From contig NZ_QFYP01000001.1 in assembly GCF_003254505.1 (NCBI RefSeq), positions 976,001-1,040,000 of the forward strand: a stretch of DNA of 64,000 bases, given 5' to 3'. The translations under genes and the position numbers were made by a program. Source of the DNA: Phenylobacterium hankyongense. GTDB lineage: Bacteria > Pseudomonadota > Alphaproteobacteria > Caulobacterales > Caulobacteraceae. The notes beneath the pieces are model-generated. The model searched no databases and was not told the DNA's origin. It was given only the letters and a program-made list of their open reading frames with translations. Positions 39,632 to 48,613 of the stretch are shown one piece after another. Position 1 is the first letter of the stretch. Every line of letters begins with the position of its first letter.

Positions 39632-39690
39632 GAAGCGCCCCCGGCGAATGCTGCCGTGGCGGGCTGTCCTGCGCAAGTGCAATGCTGAGT

Positions 39691-40641
39691 TTAGTCGAAG
39701 TCCGGCATCAGCAGGTCGCGGGCGATGCGGGCGTCGGCCATCACCTGGGTGGTCATCTCGTCCAGGCCGGCGAACTTCTCCTCCGGGCGCAGGAAGGCCA
39801 CCAGGTCGGTCTCGATCACCTGGTCGTAGATGTCCTCGTCGAAGTCGAACAGCCAGACCTCGAGCAGGGGGGTGGTGACGCCATCGACCGTGGGGTTGAC
39901 GCCGATGTTGGCGACGCCGGGGATCTCGCGGCCGTCCGGCAGCCGGGTGCGGGTGGCGTAGACGCCGAGCCTCGGCGTCACATAGTCGGCCAGGGCGACG
40001 TTGGCGGTCGGGAAGCCGAGCTTGCGGCCCAGCTGGCGGCCGCGCTGCACCACGCCCTCGATGGCGAACGGCCGGCCGAGGATGGCGGCGGCGTCCTGCG
40101 GACGACCCTCGCGCAGGGCGTCGCGGACGGCGGTGGAGGAGAACTTCTCGCCGCCGTTGTCGCTCACCGGCTCGGCCACCGAGACGCCGAAGCCGAGCTC
40201 GCCGCCATAGATCCGCATGGTGTCCGGACTGCCGGTGCGGTCCTTGCCGAAGGAGTTGTCGAAGCCGACGGCCACGTGCCGGGCGCCCAGGCCTTCGGCG
40301 AGCACGCGGGTGGCGAATTCCCGATCGGTCATGTTGGCCAGTTCGGGATCCAGCGGCAGGACGTAGAGGATGTCGACGCCCAGGGCTTCCAGGGCGCGGG
40401 CCTGCTGGTCGGGCTGCATCAGCCGGAAGGCCGGCTCCTGGGGCCGGAAATAGACCCGGGGATGCGGATCGAAGGTGATGACGCCGAGCGGCGCGCCGAG
40501 CTGGCCGGCGGCCTTGGCGGCCAGGGCGATCACCTTCTGGTGGCCGCGGTGCACGCCGTCGAAGCTGCCCATGGCGAGCGCCGCCCCGCGGTCGTCGGCG
40601 GGCAGGTGCTTCCAGCCACGGATGACCCGGACCCGGCTCAT
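39691..40641 (-). CDS. ribF: Bifunctional riboflavin kinase/FAD synthetase
   Basis: 316 residues. The N-terminal nucleotidyltransferase domain has AMGSFDGVHRGHQKVI (H-x-G-H motif) and VGFDNSFGKDRTG; the C-terminal riboflavin kinase domain has GRKLGFPTANV and PGVANIGVNPTVDG. It makes FMN and FAD from riboflavin and ATP. I chose the ATG at 40641 (MSRVRVIRGW) over a longer frame. The MaoC gene upstream overlaps it by 4 bases, so they are translationally coupled. In many bacteria ribF sits by ileS; here two genes separate them. Confidence 0.95.
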   Translation of the reverse strand: MSRVRVIRGWKHLPADDRGAALAMGSFDGVHRGHQKVIALAAKAAGQLGAPLGVITFDPHPRVYFRPQEPAFRLMQPDQQARALEALGVDILYVLPLDPELANMTDREFATRVLAEGLGARHVAVGFDNSFGKDRTGSPDTMRIYGGELGFGVSVAEPVSDNGGEKFSSTAVRDALREGRPQDAAAILGRPFAIEGVVQRGRQLGRKLGFPTANVALADYVTPRLGVYATRTRLPDGREIPGVANIGVNPTVDGVTTPLLEVWLFDFDEDIYDQVIETDLVAFLRPEEKFAGLDEMTTQVMADARIARDLLMPDFD

Positions 40642-41090
40642 GCGGCCCGACGCGGGATCATGACCACGGCCTCGCCATCCACGACGGTCTTGCCGTTGAC
40701 GACGCATACGGTCTCCAGCGTGGCGTGGCCGCGCTTGTCGTCCAGCGCCTTCACCGTCACCCGCGCGGTCACCAGGTCGCCGATCTTCACCGGCCGGCGG
40801 AAGCGCAGGGACTGGCTGAGGTAGATGGCCCCGGGGCCGGGCATCCGGGTCCCGAGGACCGCGGAGATGTAGGCGGCCGAGAGCATGCCGTGGGCGATCC
40901 GCCCGCCGAAGCTGGTGGTCCGCGCGTAATCCTCGTCCAGGTGCACCGGGTTGACGTCGCCGGAGACGGCGGCGAAGGCCTCGATGTCCGCAGCGCCCAC
41001 CTCGCGGCTCAGCTCCGCGCTCTGGCCCAGGCTCAGTTCGTCGAAATAGAAACCCTGCACCGGCAGCCGCTCCCCTTGCGCGGTTTTCAT
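40638..41090 (-). CDS. MaoC family (R)-specific enoyl-CoA hydratase-like protein
   Basis: 150-residue hot-dog fold protein. The hydratase motif is SGDVNPVHLDEDYARTTSFGGRIAHGML with catalytic Asp and His (about residues 44-49), as in PhaJ and other MaoC dehydratases. It would hydrate trans-2-enoyl-CoA to (R)-3-hydroxyacyl-CoA, linking fatty acid oxidation to polyhydroxyalkanoate or related use. The start MKTAQGERL is 19 bases from the next upstream gene end, and the stop overlaps ribF by 4 bases. Confidence 0.9.
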   Translation of the reverse strand: MKTAQGERLPVQGFYFDELSLGQSAELSREVGAADIEAFAAVSGDVNPVHLDEDYARTTSFGGRIAHGMLSAAYISAVLGTRMPGPGAIYLSQSLRFRRPVKIGDLVTARVTVKALDDKRGHATLETVCVVNGKTVVDGEAVVMIPRRAA

Positions 41091-41109
41091 TAAGCGACCG
41101 GGCCCGCGC

Positions 41110-41973
41110 TTACCAGACGAGGTCGGCCATGGCCCAGGTGGCGGCGAGGCCGTCCTGGCGCAAGAGATCGGCCACGGCGGCGTTGTTCAGGCCGTCCGGG
41201 CCGATGGTCTCCGCCCCATGGATGCCGCTGGCGACGAACAGCACGTCGAGATTGCGGGCGTTGGCGCCGCGCACGTCGGTGGGCAGGCCGTCGCCGATGC
41301 AAAGCACCCGCGAGCGGTCCAGCGGCCGCTCCAGCCGGGACGCGGCTTCCTCCAGCGCGAGGTCGTAGATCGCCTGGTAGGGCTTGCCGGCCATCAGCAC
41401 CTTGCCGCCCAGGCTCTCGTAGAGCTGGGCGAGCGCGCCGCCGCAGTAGACCAGTTTCTCGCCGCGCTGCACGACGATGTCCGGGTTGGCGCAGATCATC
41501 TCCAGGCCGCGGGCGATGGTGTCTTCGAACCGCTCGCGATAGTCGGCCGGCTCATCGTTTTCGTCGTCGAAAGGGCCGGTGCAGGAGATGAACCGCGCGG
41601 CCTCCAGGTCCGAGAACTCGAGGTCGATGCCCTTGTAGAGCGGCCCGTCGCGGTCGGGGCCGAGCCGCCAGGCGGGGCCCGGCGCCCGCTGCGCCAACAG
41701 CACCCGCGTGGCGTCGCCGGAGGTCACCACGTGCGACCAGGCCTCGCGCGGCACGCCCAGGCCGTCGAGCTGGTCGATCACCGGCCCGTTGGGACGCGGC
41801 GCATTGGAGATCAGCACCACCGGCCCGCGCTGCGCGCGGAAGCGGGCCAGCGCCTCGCAGGCCTTCGGGAAGCTCTCGCGGCCGTTGTGGATCACCCCCC
41901 AGACGTCGCAGAGCAGGACGTCGTAGCGGTCGGAAAGCTCGGAGAGGCCGGCGGCCTGGGTGGGGGCTGTCAT
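41110..41973 (-). CDS. NagD-like HAD-IIA phosphatase (TIGR01459 family)
   Basis: 287 residues. Motif I is DVLLCDVWGVIHNGRESFPKA (nucleophile Asp and the acid/base Asp replaced by a Trp-Gly-Val-Ile arrangement typical of this subgroup), followed by ISNAPRPNGPV (motif II), and late GDGLPTDVRGANA (motif IV Asp). The C2 cap and GKPYQAIYDLAL lysine (motif III) are also present. The substrate is unknown; NagD-like members hydrolyse small phosphate esters. I chose ATG 41973 over one 36 bases upstream; neither is decisive. Confidence 0.87.
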   Translation of the reverse strand: MTAPTQAAGLSELSDRYDVLLCDVWGVIHNGRESFPKACEALARFRAQRGPVVLISNAPRPNGPVIDQLDGLGVPREAWSHVVTSGDATRVLLAQRAPGPAWRLGPDRDGPLYKGIDLEFSDLEAARFISCTGPFDDENDEPADYRERFEDTIARGLEMICANPDIVVQRGEKLVYCGGALAQLYESLGGKVLMAGKPYQAIYDLALEEAASRLERPLDRSRVLCIGDGLPTDVRGANARNLDVLFVASGIHGAETIGPDGLNNAAVADLLRQDGLAATWAMADLVW

Positions 41974-42042
41974 GGGCGGGCGGTAGCCCACGCCCGGCGG
42001 GGCGGTCAATGCGCCCGTGCGAATGCGCCCCGCGCCGGCGGC

Positions 42043-43314
42043 TCAGCCGCGGGCCGCGACGCGGCGCTGCAGGTCGCTGCGGACCAGCACCGGCGGCGGG
42101 GCCCCGGCCTCGTCCAGCACCGCGTTCTTGATGGCGCGGGGCTCGCCGAACAGGTGGCCCTGGCCGTAGGTGATGTCGAGTTCGAGGATGTCGACGACCT
42201 GGCGCTCGCTCTCGACCTTCTCGGCGATCACCTCGACGCCGTAGCGGCGGGTCAGGGCGGCGAAGTCCTCGGCGGCGAGGTCCGGCATGGCGCGCAGCAC
42301 CAGGCGGCCGTCGATCTCGGTCAGCTGGTCGAGCAGCAGCTGGGCGCCGATCTTGACGAACTTCACGTCGGCGCGGGCGAGGTCCTGCAGGTCGAGGTCG
42401 AGGTCGGTGACCTTGTCGAGGCTGAAGCGGAAGCCGAGGTCGGCGAGCTTGCCCATGTTGCGGGCCTCCACCGAGCCGCGGGCGTCGAACGCCGCCTGGC
42501 CAACCTCGAAGATCAGCGCCCCGGCCAGGTCGCGGTTGGCGGCCAGCAGCTCAAGGAACTGGGGGAAGAAGCTGTCGTCGGCGAGGCTGGCCATCGAGAC
42601 ATTGCAGAAGATGCCGACCCGGCGGTCCTGCTTGGCCAGGCGCCGGACGATCTGCACGCAGCGGAACAGCAGCAGGTTGTCGATGGCGGTGATCATCCCG
42701 CCGGGCTCGGCCACCGACAGGTATTCGGCCGGCATCAGCACGTGGCCGGTGTCGTCGCGCAGCCGCGAGAAGCTCTCGTAGAAGACCGTCTTGCGCTGCG
42801 GCAGGGCGACGATCGGCTGGAGGTAGAGGTCGACGCGGTTGTCGGTGAGCGCCTCGCGCACCGTGTCCATCAGCGCGCCGGCTTGCCGGTGGTCGGAGTT
42901 GTGGCCCATCCGCGGGCTGAGCGCGACGGCGGCGGTTTCGCCGTGGTCGTCCAGGCGATGCTGCATGCGGCCGACGAGGGTCTCCAGCATGTGGACCTCG
43001 TCCGACAGCGCCTCGGCGCGGTGGACGTCGTCGGCGACGGTCTCGACCACCTCGCTCACCCGGGCGTCCAGCCGCTCGACCTGTTCCAGGAGAATCTTGT
43101 GGGCTTCGCGGACCGCCTCGATCTCGCTCTTGATCGCCCCGGTCTCGAGGGCGCGCTCGATCAGGCCATGGAAGGCGAAGCACAGCCCCAGGCCGCCGAC
43201 CAGGGCCGCGACGCCGGCGCCCCAGCCGCCGCCGTTGCGCCACAGGCTGAGCGCGACGATCAGCGAGAGGCAGAGGTAGGCGCCACAGAGCAGCGCAAGG
43301 GTTAGCCGTCGCAT
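42043..43314 (-). CDS. tipF: TipF-like degenerate EAL domain protein (c-di-GMP receptor for flagellar placement)
   Basis: 423 residues. Two N-terminal membrane helices (about 4-22 and 29-48) precede a coiled coil (about 55-115, rich in Glu and Val/Leu heptads) and an EAL-like domain (about 145-390). In place of the catalytic EAL triad the sequence has YESFSRL, and the late acidic metal-ligand residues are not evident, so it should bind rather than cleave c-di-GMP. This layout matches Caulobacter TipF, which recruits flagellar components to the new pole. The TipF identity is by architecture and order, not by database search. Its 5' side faces the hbd gene end across 90 bases. Confidence 0.75.
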   Translation of the reverse strand: MRRLTLALLCGAYLCLSLIVALSLWRNGGGWGAGVAALVGGLGLCFAFHGLIERALETGAIKSEIEAVREAHKILLEQVERLDARVSEVVETVADDVHRAEALSDEVHMLETLVGRMQHRLDDHGETAAVALSPRMGHNSDHRQAGALMDTVREALTDNRVDLYLQPIVALPQRKTVFYESFSRLRDDTGHVLMPAEYLSVAEPGGMITAIDNLLLFRCVQIVRRLAKQDRRVGIFCNVSMASLADDSFFPQFLELLAANRDLAGALIFEVGQAAFDARGSVEARNMGKLADLGFRFSLDKVTDLDLDLQDLARADVKFVKIGAQLLLDQLTEIDGRLVLRAMPDLAAEDFAALTRRYGVEVIAEKVESERQVVDILELDITYGQGHLFGEPRAIKNAVLDEAGAPPPVLVRSDLQRRVAARG

Positions 43315-43404
43315 GGTCCCCCGCCATCCGAATCACCCGTGAGTATCCGCTGCGGACTCCAGGTAAGTCGATGGATTAACCGTCGCAGGACGGGAGAGTT
43401 GCGC

Positions 43405-44283
43405 TCAGCGCGTAGGAACTGGCGTCTCGCCGCGGTAGTCGTAGAAGCCGCGGCCCGCCTTGCGGCCCAGCCAGCCCGCCTCGACGTACTTCACCAGCAG
43501 CGGACAGGGGCGGTACTTGGAGTCCGCCAGGCCCTCGTGCAGCACGTTCATGATCGACAGCACCGTATCCAGGCCGATGAAGTCGCCCAGCTCCAGCGGG
43601 CCCATCGGGTGGTTGGCGCCCAGCTTCATGGCCGTGTCGATGGCGTCCACCGTGCCGACGCCCTCGTAGAGGGTGTAGATCGCTTCGTTGATCATCGGCA
43701 CCAGGATGCGGTTGACGATGAAGGCCGGGAAGTCCTCGGCGTTCGAGGTGGTCTTGCCCAGCGACTTGGCGAAGTTGACGGCGGTCTCGTAGGTCTCCGG
43801 CCCTGTGGCGATACCGCGGATGATCTCCACCAGCTTCATCAGCGGCACCGGGTTCATGAAGTGCAGGCCGATGAACCGGTCCGGCCGGTCGGTGACCGAC
43901 GCCAGCCGGGTGATCGAGATCGACGAGGTGTTGGAGGCCAGGAGCGTCTTGTCGCCGAGGTGCGGGCCCAGCGCCTTGAAGATCGCCTTCTTGGTCTCTT
44001 CGTTCTCGGTGGCCGCCTCGATGGCGAGGTCGGTGGCCCCGATGGTCTGCAGTTCCGGCGCCGCCTTGATGCGCTTCAGGCCCTCGTCCATGGCGGACTG
44101 GTCGATGATGCCGCGCACCACCTGCCGCATCATGTTGCGCTCGATCGCCTGCAGGCCGGCGTCGATCCGGTCGCTGCTCACGTCGTGCAGGAGGACGTCG
44201 TACCCGCCCAGGGCGCAGACATGAGCGATGCCCGACCCCATCTGGCCCGCGCCAATGACGCCGACCGACTTAATATCAACCAT
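43405..44283 (-). CDS. hbd: 3-hydroxybutyryl-CoA dehydrogenase
   Basis: 292 residues, NAD(P)-dependent enzyme interconverting acetoacetyl-CoA and (S)-3-hydroxybutyryl-CoA. The Rossmann motif GAGQMGSGIAH (about residues 10-20) and the catalytic His of GLHFMNPVPLMKLVEI (about 140), plus GFIVNRILVP-like AFIVNRILVPMINEA, are present. The ATG at 44283 gives MVDIKSVGVIGAGQMG. It may belong to acyl-CoA or PHB metabolism, like the ETF genes 1.6 kb further on. A LysR gene lies upstream on the same strand, 126 bases away. Confidence 0.93.
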   Translation of the reverse strand: MVDIKSVGVIGAGQMGSGIAHVCALGGYDVLLHDVSSDRIDAGLQAIERNMMRQVVRGIIDQSAMDEGLKRIKAAPELQTIGATDLAIEAATENEETKKAIFKALGPHLGDKTLLASNTSSISITRLASVTDRPDRFIGLHFMNPVPLMKLVEIIRGIATGPETYETAVNFAKSLGKTTSNAEDFPAFIVNRILVPMINEAIYTLYEGVGTVDAIDTAMKLGANHPMGPLELGDFIGLDTVLSIMNVLHEGLADSKYRPCPLLVKYVEAGWLGRKAGRGFYDYRGETPVPTR

Positions 44284-44409
44284 CCAGCAATAGCCTCGAT
44301 GACCGGAGCGCACGCGGGCTCCGCGGAATATGACGGCTTTCTAACACGGCCATAGAGCCGGAGAACAAGCGTTTTGCTGCGCCGCAGCGTAGACGGCTCA
44401 GGTTGCAAC

Positions 44410-45309
44410 CTAAAGCTGCCGTCCTTCCTCCGGCTCGGTCCGCGCGACTTCGGCGACCAGCCAGTCGCGCAGGGCCAGGATGCGCCGCAGCTTCGGGCTG
44501 TCCGCCCGCCAGGCGACATAGAAGGCGTAGTCGTTGACCACCGCATCCGGCAATACCCGCACCATACGGCCGCTGGCCAGGTCCTGTTCCACCAGGCTGG
44601 AGCGGGCGAGCGCCACGCCCATGCTGTTGGCGGCGGCCTCCAGCAGCATCAGGGAGTCGTCGAACTCCGGGCCGGAGGGCGCGGGCTCTTCCAGGCCGAA
44701 GCACGAGAACCACAGGTTCCAGGGCCGATGCCGGTGCCGCAGCAACGGCGTGCGCAGCAGGTCCTCGGGCGCGCGGATCGCGTGCTGCGCCGCAAGCGCC
44801 GGGCTGCAGACCGGAAACAGCACCTCGTGGAACAGCAGGGCCGTTTCGACGCCGGGATATTGCCCGCGGCCATAGCGCACCCCGACGTCAACCCCGTCGG
44901 TGACGAAGTCGGCGTTGCGCGTCTCGATGCGGAAATCCAGGTTCGCACCGGCCGGATCGGCGAGCAGCCGGGCGAGGCGCAGCGGCAGCCAGCGGGTGCC
45001 GAACTGCGGGTCCAGGCTGACCACCAGCGGGTCGCGGTCGGCGGACCTGGCGAAATCCTCGACGCCGTCGCGCATCAGCGCCAGCCCCTCGCGCACCCGC
45101 CCGGCCAGCCGGTCGGCCGCCGGCGTGGGGATCATCGCGTTGCCCTGGCGGGTGAACAGCTGCGCCCCGAGCTCGGCCTGCAAGCGGCGGATCTGCTGGC
45201 TCACGGCCCCGTGGGTGACCCCCAGCTCCTCGGCCGCACGGCTGTAGCTCTGGCGCCGGGCGGCGGCCTCCAGAGCGCGCAGGGCGAAGAAAGGTGGCAG
45301 GCGGGTCAC
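44410..45309 (-). CDS. LysR family transcriptional regulator (GcvA-like)
   Basis: 299 residues. The N-terminal winged HTH TRLPPFFALRALEAAARRQSYSRAAEELGVTHGAVSQQI has the LysR recognition helix; the remainder is the type 2 periplasmic-binding-like effector domain with CFGLEEPA and VALARSSLVEQDLASGRMV. The opening LPPFFALRALEAAAR is like GcvA/AmpR. I start at GTG 45309 because an ATG 36 bases upstream would place a perfect 9-bp palindrome (45315-45337) inside the coding region. The divergent TonB-fold gene is a likely target. Confidence 0.9.
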   Translation of the reverse strand: MTRLPPFFALRALEAAARRQSYSRAAEELGVTHGAVSQQIRRLQAELGAQLFTRQGNAMIPTPAADRLAGRVREGLALMRDGVEDFARSADRDPLVVSLDPQFGTRWLPLRLARLLADPAGANLDFRIETRNADFVTDGVDVGVRYGRGQYPGVETALLFHEVLFPVCSPALAAQHAIRAPEDLLRTPLLRHRHRPWNLWFSCFGLEEPAPSGPEFDDSLMLLEAAANSMGVALARSSLVEQDLASGRMVRVLPDAVVNDYAFYVAWRADSPKLRRILALRDWLVAEVARTEPEEGRQL

Positions 45310-45314
45310 GCCCA

Positions 45315-45337
45315 GGTTGTTAGCCCGACTAACAACC
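45315..45337. promoter_or_regulatory. Perfect palindrome between LysR gene and divergent secreted protein gene
   Basis: GGTTGTTAG-CCCGA-CTAACAACC, 9-bp arms with a 5-base spacer. It has the T-N11-A form of LysR operators and lies 5 bases upstream of the LysR GTG start, 98 bases before the divergent ATG. It probably mediates autoregulation; binding is inferred from form and location only. Confidence 0.65.
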
Positions 45338-45435
45338 GAAGGCAAAAACTATCGTTCGCCCAAGTGGCCCCAGCGACCTACATCAGTCCTATCGAAGCGG
45401 CTGGTTTTCAGCAGCAAAAACAAAGGACTAAGACC

Positions 45436-45801
45436 ATGAAAGCGCAGCTTCTCATGCTGAGCGCGGCCGGCCTCCTGCTGGCCTCCGCCGCCCAGGCCGC
45501 CGCCCCGCCCCGCGACGTGCAGCAATTCCTCGACTCCGCCCACCGCACGGCCGTCGTGCGGCTCGAAAAGGCCGGCGTGGCGCTGGCGGGCCGTCCGCTG
45601 GCGGTGCGCGCCACGGTGGACGGCGCCGGCCGGCTCTACGGCCTCCACGTCGTCCGCTCCTCGGGCTCCCTGGACACCGACGCCCAGGCCACGGCGGCGC
45701 TGCGCCGGATGGCGGTCGAGAGCCCGCCGTACGACCTGGCCGGCCGGGACGTGACCCTGACGTTCGGCGACGCGCCGATCGTCCAGGCCAAGGCTCCTTG
45801 A
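45436..45801 (+). CDS. Small secreted TonB C-terminal-domain-like protein
   Basis: 121 residues. Signal peptide MKAQLLMLSAAGLLLASAAQA (cleavage AQA-A near residue 21). The rest, with VRATVDGAGRLYGLHVVRSSGSLDTDAQATAALRRM, follows the TonB C-terminal fold pattern (beta strand V-x-V-x-V, G-x-v-x-x-v-x-v-x-x-S-S-G, then an Asp-x-x-A helix), without the membrane anchor or Pro-rich linker of a complete TonB. It is therefore not an energy-coupling TonB as it stands. It is divergent from the LysR gene and probably controlled by it. A terminator follows within 42 bases. Confidence 0.78.
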   Translation: MKAQLLMLSAAGLLLASAAQAAAPPRDVQQFLDSAHRTAVVRLEKAGVALAGRPLAVRATVDGAGRLYGLHVVRSSGSLDTDAQATAALRRMAVESPPYDLAGRDVTLTFGDAPIVQAKAP

Positions 45802-45842
45802 GGCGCCGCGCGACCCCAACCGCGCGAACGCCGACAAGGAAA

Positions 45843-45873
45843 GGGGCGGCCCCGCGAGGGACCGCCCCTTTTT
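45843..45873 (+). terminator. Intrinsic terminator between the TonB-like gene and etfA
   Basis: GGGGCGG at 45843-45849 with CCC pairs with GGG-A-CCGCCCC ending at about 45868 (one A bulge), followed by TTTTT on the forward strand. On the reverse strand the run is TTTCCTT, weaker, so it may also end etfA transcripts. Confidence 0.85.
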
Positions 45874-45908
45874 GGGCGTCGAGATCGAGCCGGCGTGGCC
45901 GGCCTGGC

Positions 45909-46853
45909 TTACTTGCCGGCCTGGCTGAGCGCGTCCATCAGCTCCGGAACGGCGGTCTTGTAGTCCGCCACCAGGCCATAGTCGGCGACCTGGAAGATCG
46001 GCGCGTCGCCGTCCTTGTTGATCGCGACGATGACCTTGGAGTCCTTCATCCCGGCCAGGTGCTGGATGGCGCCCGAGATGCCGATGGCGATGTAGAGCTC
46101 CGGGGCCACAACCTTACCGGTCTGGCCGACCTGATAGTCGTTGGGCGCATAGCCGGCGTCCACCGCAGCGCGGGAGGCCCCGACCGCGGCGCCGAGCTTG
46201 TCGGCGAGCGGGTCGATGACCCGCTGGAATTCCTCCGCCGAGCCCATCGCCCGGCCGCCGGAGACCACGATCTTGGCGCCGGAGAGTTCCGGGCGCGCCG
46301 ACTTGACCAGCTGCTGGTCGACGAAGTGGGTCTTGGCCGGCGCGGCCGCGGCGGGGATGGTCTCCACCGACGCCGAGCCGCCTTCCGCCGCCGCCTTGAA
46401 GACGGTGGGGCGCACGGTGATCACCTTCTTGGCGTCGGAGGACTGCACCGTCTCCAGCGCGTTGCCGGCGTAGATCGGCCGCACGAAGGTCGAGGCGTCC
46501 ACCACCTCCACCACGTCGGAGATCTGCGCCACGTCCAGCTTCGCGGCGATCCGCGGGCTGAAGTTCTTTCCCTGCGAGGTCGCCGGCGTCAGCACCGCGT
46601 CGTAGTTGGCCATCAGCGGCGCCACCAGGGCTTCGAACGCCTCGGCCAGGCCTTCGCCCAGCTCCGGGCTCTCGGCCAGCAGCACCTTGCGGACGCCGGC
46701 GATCCTGGCGGCGGCGTCGGCCACGGCCTTGGCGTTCTGGCCGGCCACCAGCACGTCGATGTCGCCCGACAGCTTGGTCGCGGCGGTGACCGTCTTGTGG
46801 GTGTTGTCCTTGAGCGTCGAGTTGTCGTGATCGGCGATGACGAGAACGGCCAT
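45909..46853 (-). CDS. etfA: Electron transfer flavoprotein alpha subunit
   Basis: 314 residues. Carries FAD and passes electrons from acyl-CoA and other dehydrogenases to ETF-ubiquinone oxidoreductase. The N-terminal ETF fold ([18 protein letters not shown]) is followed by the FAD-binding C-terminal domain: [61 protein letters not shown] and the [19 protein letters not shown] end. The stop of etfB overlaps its start by one base (TAATG), so the two are coupled. A second acyl-CoA dehydrogenase and the hbd gene are close. Confidence 0.97.
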   Translation of the reverse strand: MAVLVIADHDNSTLKDNTHKTVTAATKLSGDIDVLVAGQNAKAVADAAARIAGVRKVLLAESPELGEGLAEAFEALVAPLMANYDAVLTPATSQGKNFSPRIAAKLDVAQISDVVEVVDASTFVRPIYAGNALETVQSSDAKKVITVRPTVFKAAAEGGSASVETIPAAAAPAKTHFVDQQLVKSARPELSGAKIVVSGGRAMGSAEEFQRVIDPLADKLGAAVGASRAAVDAGYAPNDYQVGQTGKVVAPELYIAIGISGAIQHLAGMKDSKVIVAINKDGDAPIFQVADYGLVADYKTAVPELMDALSQAGK

Positions 46854-47602
46854 TAGAGGACCCCCGCTTCGTTCTTCAGTTTCATGACCAGGTCGGCGGC
46901 GGATTCGACCTTGATGCCGCCCCCGCGCTTCGGCGGCTCGGTGACCTTCAGGACCTTGAGGCGCGGCGCGGTGTCGACGCCCAGTGAGGCCAGCTCCTTG
47001 ACGTCCAGGGGCTTCTTCTTGGCCTTCATGATGTTGGGCAGCGAGGCGTAGCGCGGCTCGTTGAGGCGCAGGTCGGCGGTGACGATCGCCGGCAGGTCGA
47101 CCTCGAGGGTCTGCAGGCCGCCGTCGACCTCGCGGGTCACCTTGGCCTTGGCGCCGGAGACCTCGATCGAGGAGGCGAAGGTCGCCTGCGCCCAGCCGAG
47201 GATCGCCGCCAGCATCTGGCCGGTGGCGCCGTTGTCGCCGTCGATGGACTGCTTGCCCAGGATCACCAGGTCGGGGCTTTCCTCGGCGATGATCGCCTGC
47301 AGCACCTTGGCGACCGCCAGCGGCTCCAGGTCCTGGTCGGTCTGCACCAGGATGGCGCGGTCAGCGCCCATGGCCAGCGAGGTGCGCAGGGTCTCCTGCG
47401 CCTGGGTGGGGCCGACGGAGATGGAGACGACCTCGGTCGCCACGCCCTTCTCCTTGAGCCGGACGGCCTCCTCGACGGCGATCTCGTCGAAGGGGTTCAT
47501 CGACATCTTCACATTGGCGAGGTCGACGCCCGTCTGATCGGGCTTCACCCGGGCCTTTACGTTGTAATCGATCACCCGCTTGACCGGGACCAACACCTTC
47601 AT
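46853..47602 (-). CDS. etfB: Electron transfer flavoprotein beta subunit
   Basis: 249 residues, partner of EtfA, binds AMP. The start [27 protein letters not shown] and the motif [23 protein letters not shown] are standard. The AMP-binding signature is [19 protein letters not shown]. Usual length. First gene of the etfB-etfA pair; the 168 bases upstream (47603-47770) are non-coding and shared with a divergent small gene. Confidence 0.97.
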   Translation of the reverse strand: MKVLVPVKRVIDYNVKARVKPDQTGVDLANVKMSMNPFDEIAVEEAVRLKEKGVATEVVSISVGPTQAQETLRTSLAMGADRAILVQTDQDLEPLAVAKVLQAIIAEESPDLVILGKQSIDGDNGATGQMLAAILGWAQATFASSIEVSGAKAKVTREVDGGLQTLEVDLPAIVTADLRLNEPRYASLPNIMKAKKKPLDVKELASLGVDTAPRLKVLKVTEPPKRGGGIKVESAADLVMKLKNEAGVL

Positions 47603-47770
47603 GGGTTGCTAGCGCCTCAAATTGCATTGGGGAAAATGGATCGAAGCGGGCATAACGCTTCCGGCGCGCATTGCAAGCCGAGCGCCCGCGCCCGCCCCTT
47701 CGGCGGCGCCGCAATTTGGCCGGAACCGGCCGCTAGCCAGCGACCGCTCCCCTCCGCTATGAACTGACCC

Positions 47771-48040
47771 ATGAACCCTACCGTCGAGCGGCTGAAGCTC
47801 ATCTTCCTTGGCGTCTTCGCCGTCATGCTTGTGGCGATCATGGTCTGGCAGGTCGGCTGGATCTGGCCGCGGCAGGCCTGTGAGAAGGACCACAAGTGGT
47901 GGGACAACTCGCAACGGGTCTGCGCCCAGCCGGTGCTGATCTCCGACATCACCGGCCGCACGATCCAGGACAAGCAGGCCGAGGCGGCCGCGCGGCAGGC
48001 GATCGCGCATCCGCCGGCGGCGGCGCCCGTCAAGCGCTAG
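47771..48040 (+). CDS. Small single-pass membrane protein, unknown
   Basis: 89 residues: a short N-terminal part, one helix (LIFLGVFAVMLVAIMVWQVGW, about 10-31), then a hydrophilic stretch with two Cys (PRQACEKDHKWW and RVCAQP), and an Ala/Gln-rich tail. I do not recognise a family. It is divergent from etfB; the stop overlaps that of the convergent adenosyltransferase gene by 4 bases. Codon use fits the region. Confidence 0.6.
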   Translation: MNPTVERLKLIFLGVFAVMLVAIMVWQVGWIWPRQACEKDHKWWDNSQRVCAQPVLISDITGRTIQDKQAEAAARQAIAHPPAAAPVKR

Positions 48041-48606
48041 CGGGTCGCCCCGGACTTCCAGAACACCTCCGCCGCGCCGCGGTCGTTGGCGAACCGCGCG
48101 GCCACGAACAGCAGGTCCGACAGCCGGTTGAGGTAGCGCAGCGCCGGCCCGCTCACCGGCTCGCCGGCCTCCTTCAACCGCACCGCCTCGCGCTCGGCGC
48201 GACGGCAGACCGTGCGGGCCAGGTGCAGCGCCGCGGCGGCGGCCGTGCCGCCCGGCAGCACGAACGAGGCGAGCGGCGGCAGGGCGCCGTTCAGCGCGTC
48301 GATCTCGTCCTCCAGCCGCAGCACCTGGCCGTCGAGGATGCGGAGCACCGCCCCTTCCGACTCGTCAGGCCGCGCCGGGGTGGCCAGGTCCGCGCCCAGG
48401 TCGAACAGCTCGTTCTGGATCCGGGCCAGCATGGCGTCGAGCTCGCCGGCCGTGTGCAGCCGCGCCAGGCCGATGCAGGCGTTGGTCTCGTCCACCCCGC
48501 CATAGGCCTCGACCCGCGGCCCCGCCTTGCTCACCGGCTGGCCGGTGGCCAGCCGCGTCGATCCGTCGTCGCCGGTGCGGGTGTAGATCCGGTTTAGGGT
48601 GACCAC
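48037..48606 (-). CDS. PduO-type cob(I)alamin adenosyltransferase
   Basis: 189 residues. Transfers the adenosyl group of ATP to reduced cobalamin, making coenzyme B12. The N-terminal ATP-binding motif YTRTGDDGSTRLATGQPVSK, VEAYGGVDETNACIGLA, and the late RRAEREAVRL and YLNRLSDLLFVAAR motifs define the PduO family, distinct from CobA/BtuR. The twin-TM small gene is immediately upstream (7 bases), a recurrent alphaproteobacterial arrangement. Coenzyme B12 would serve methylmalonyl- or ethylmalonyl-CoA mutases among others. Confidence 0.94.
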   Translation of the reverse strand: MVTLNRIYTRTGDDGSTRLATGQPVSKAGPRVEAYGGVDETNACIGLARLHTAGELDAMLARIQNELFDLGADLATPARPDESEGAVLRILDGQVLRLEDEIDALNGALPPLASFVLPGGTAAAAALHLARTVCRRAEREAVRLKEAGEPVSGPALRYLNRLSDLLFVAARFANDRGAAEVFWKSGATR

Positions 48607-48613
48607 GGCGACC

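Noticed and set aside
43315..43404. CtrA site upstream of tipF (TTAA half-site)
   Set aside because: One TTAA is present but the second half is not at a 7-base spacing.
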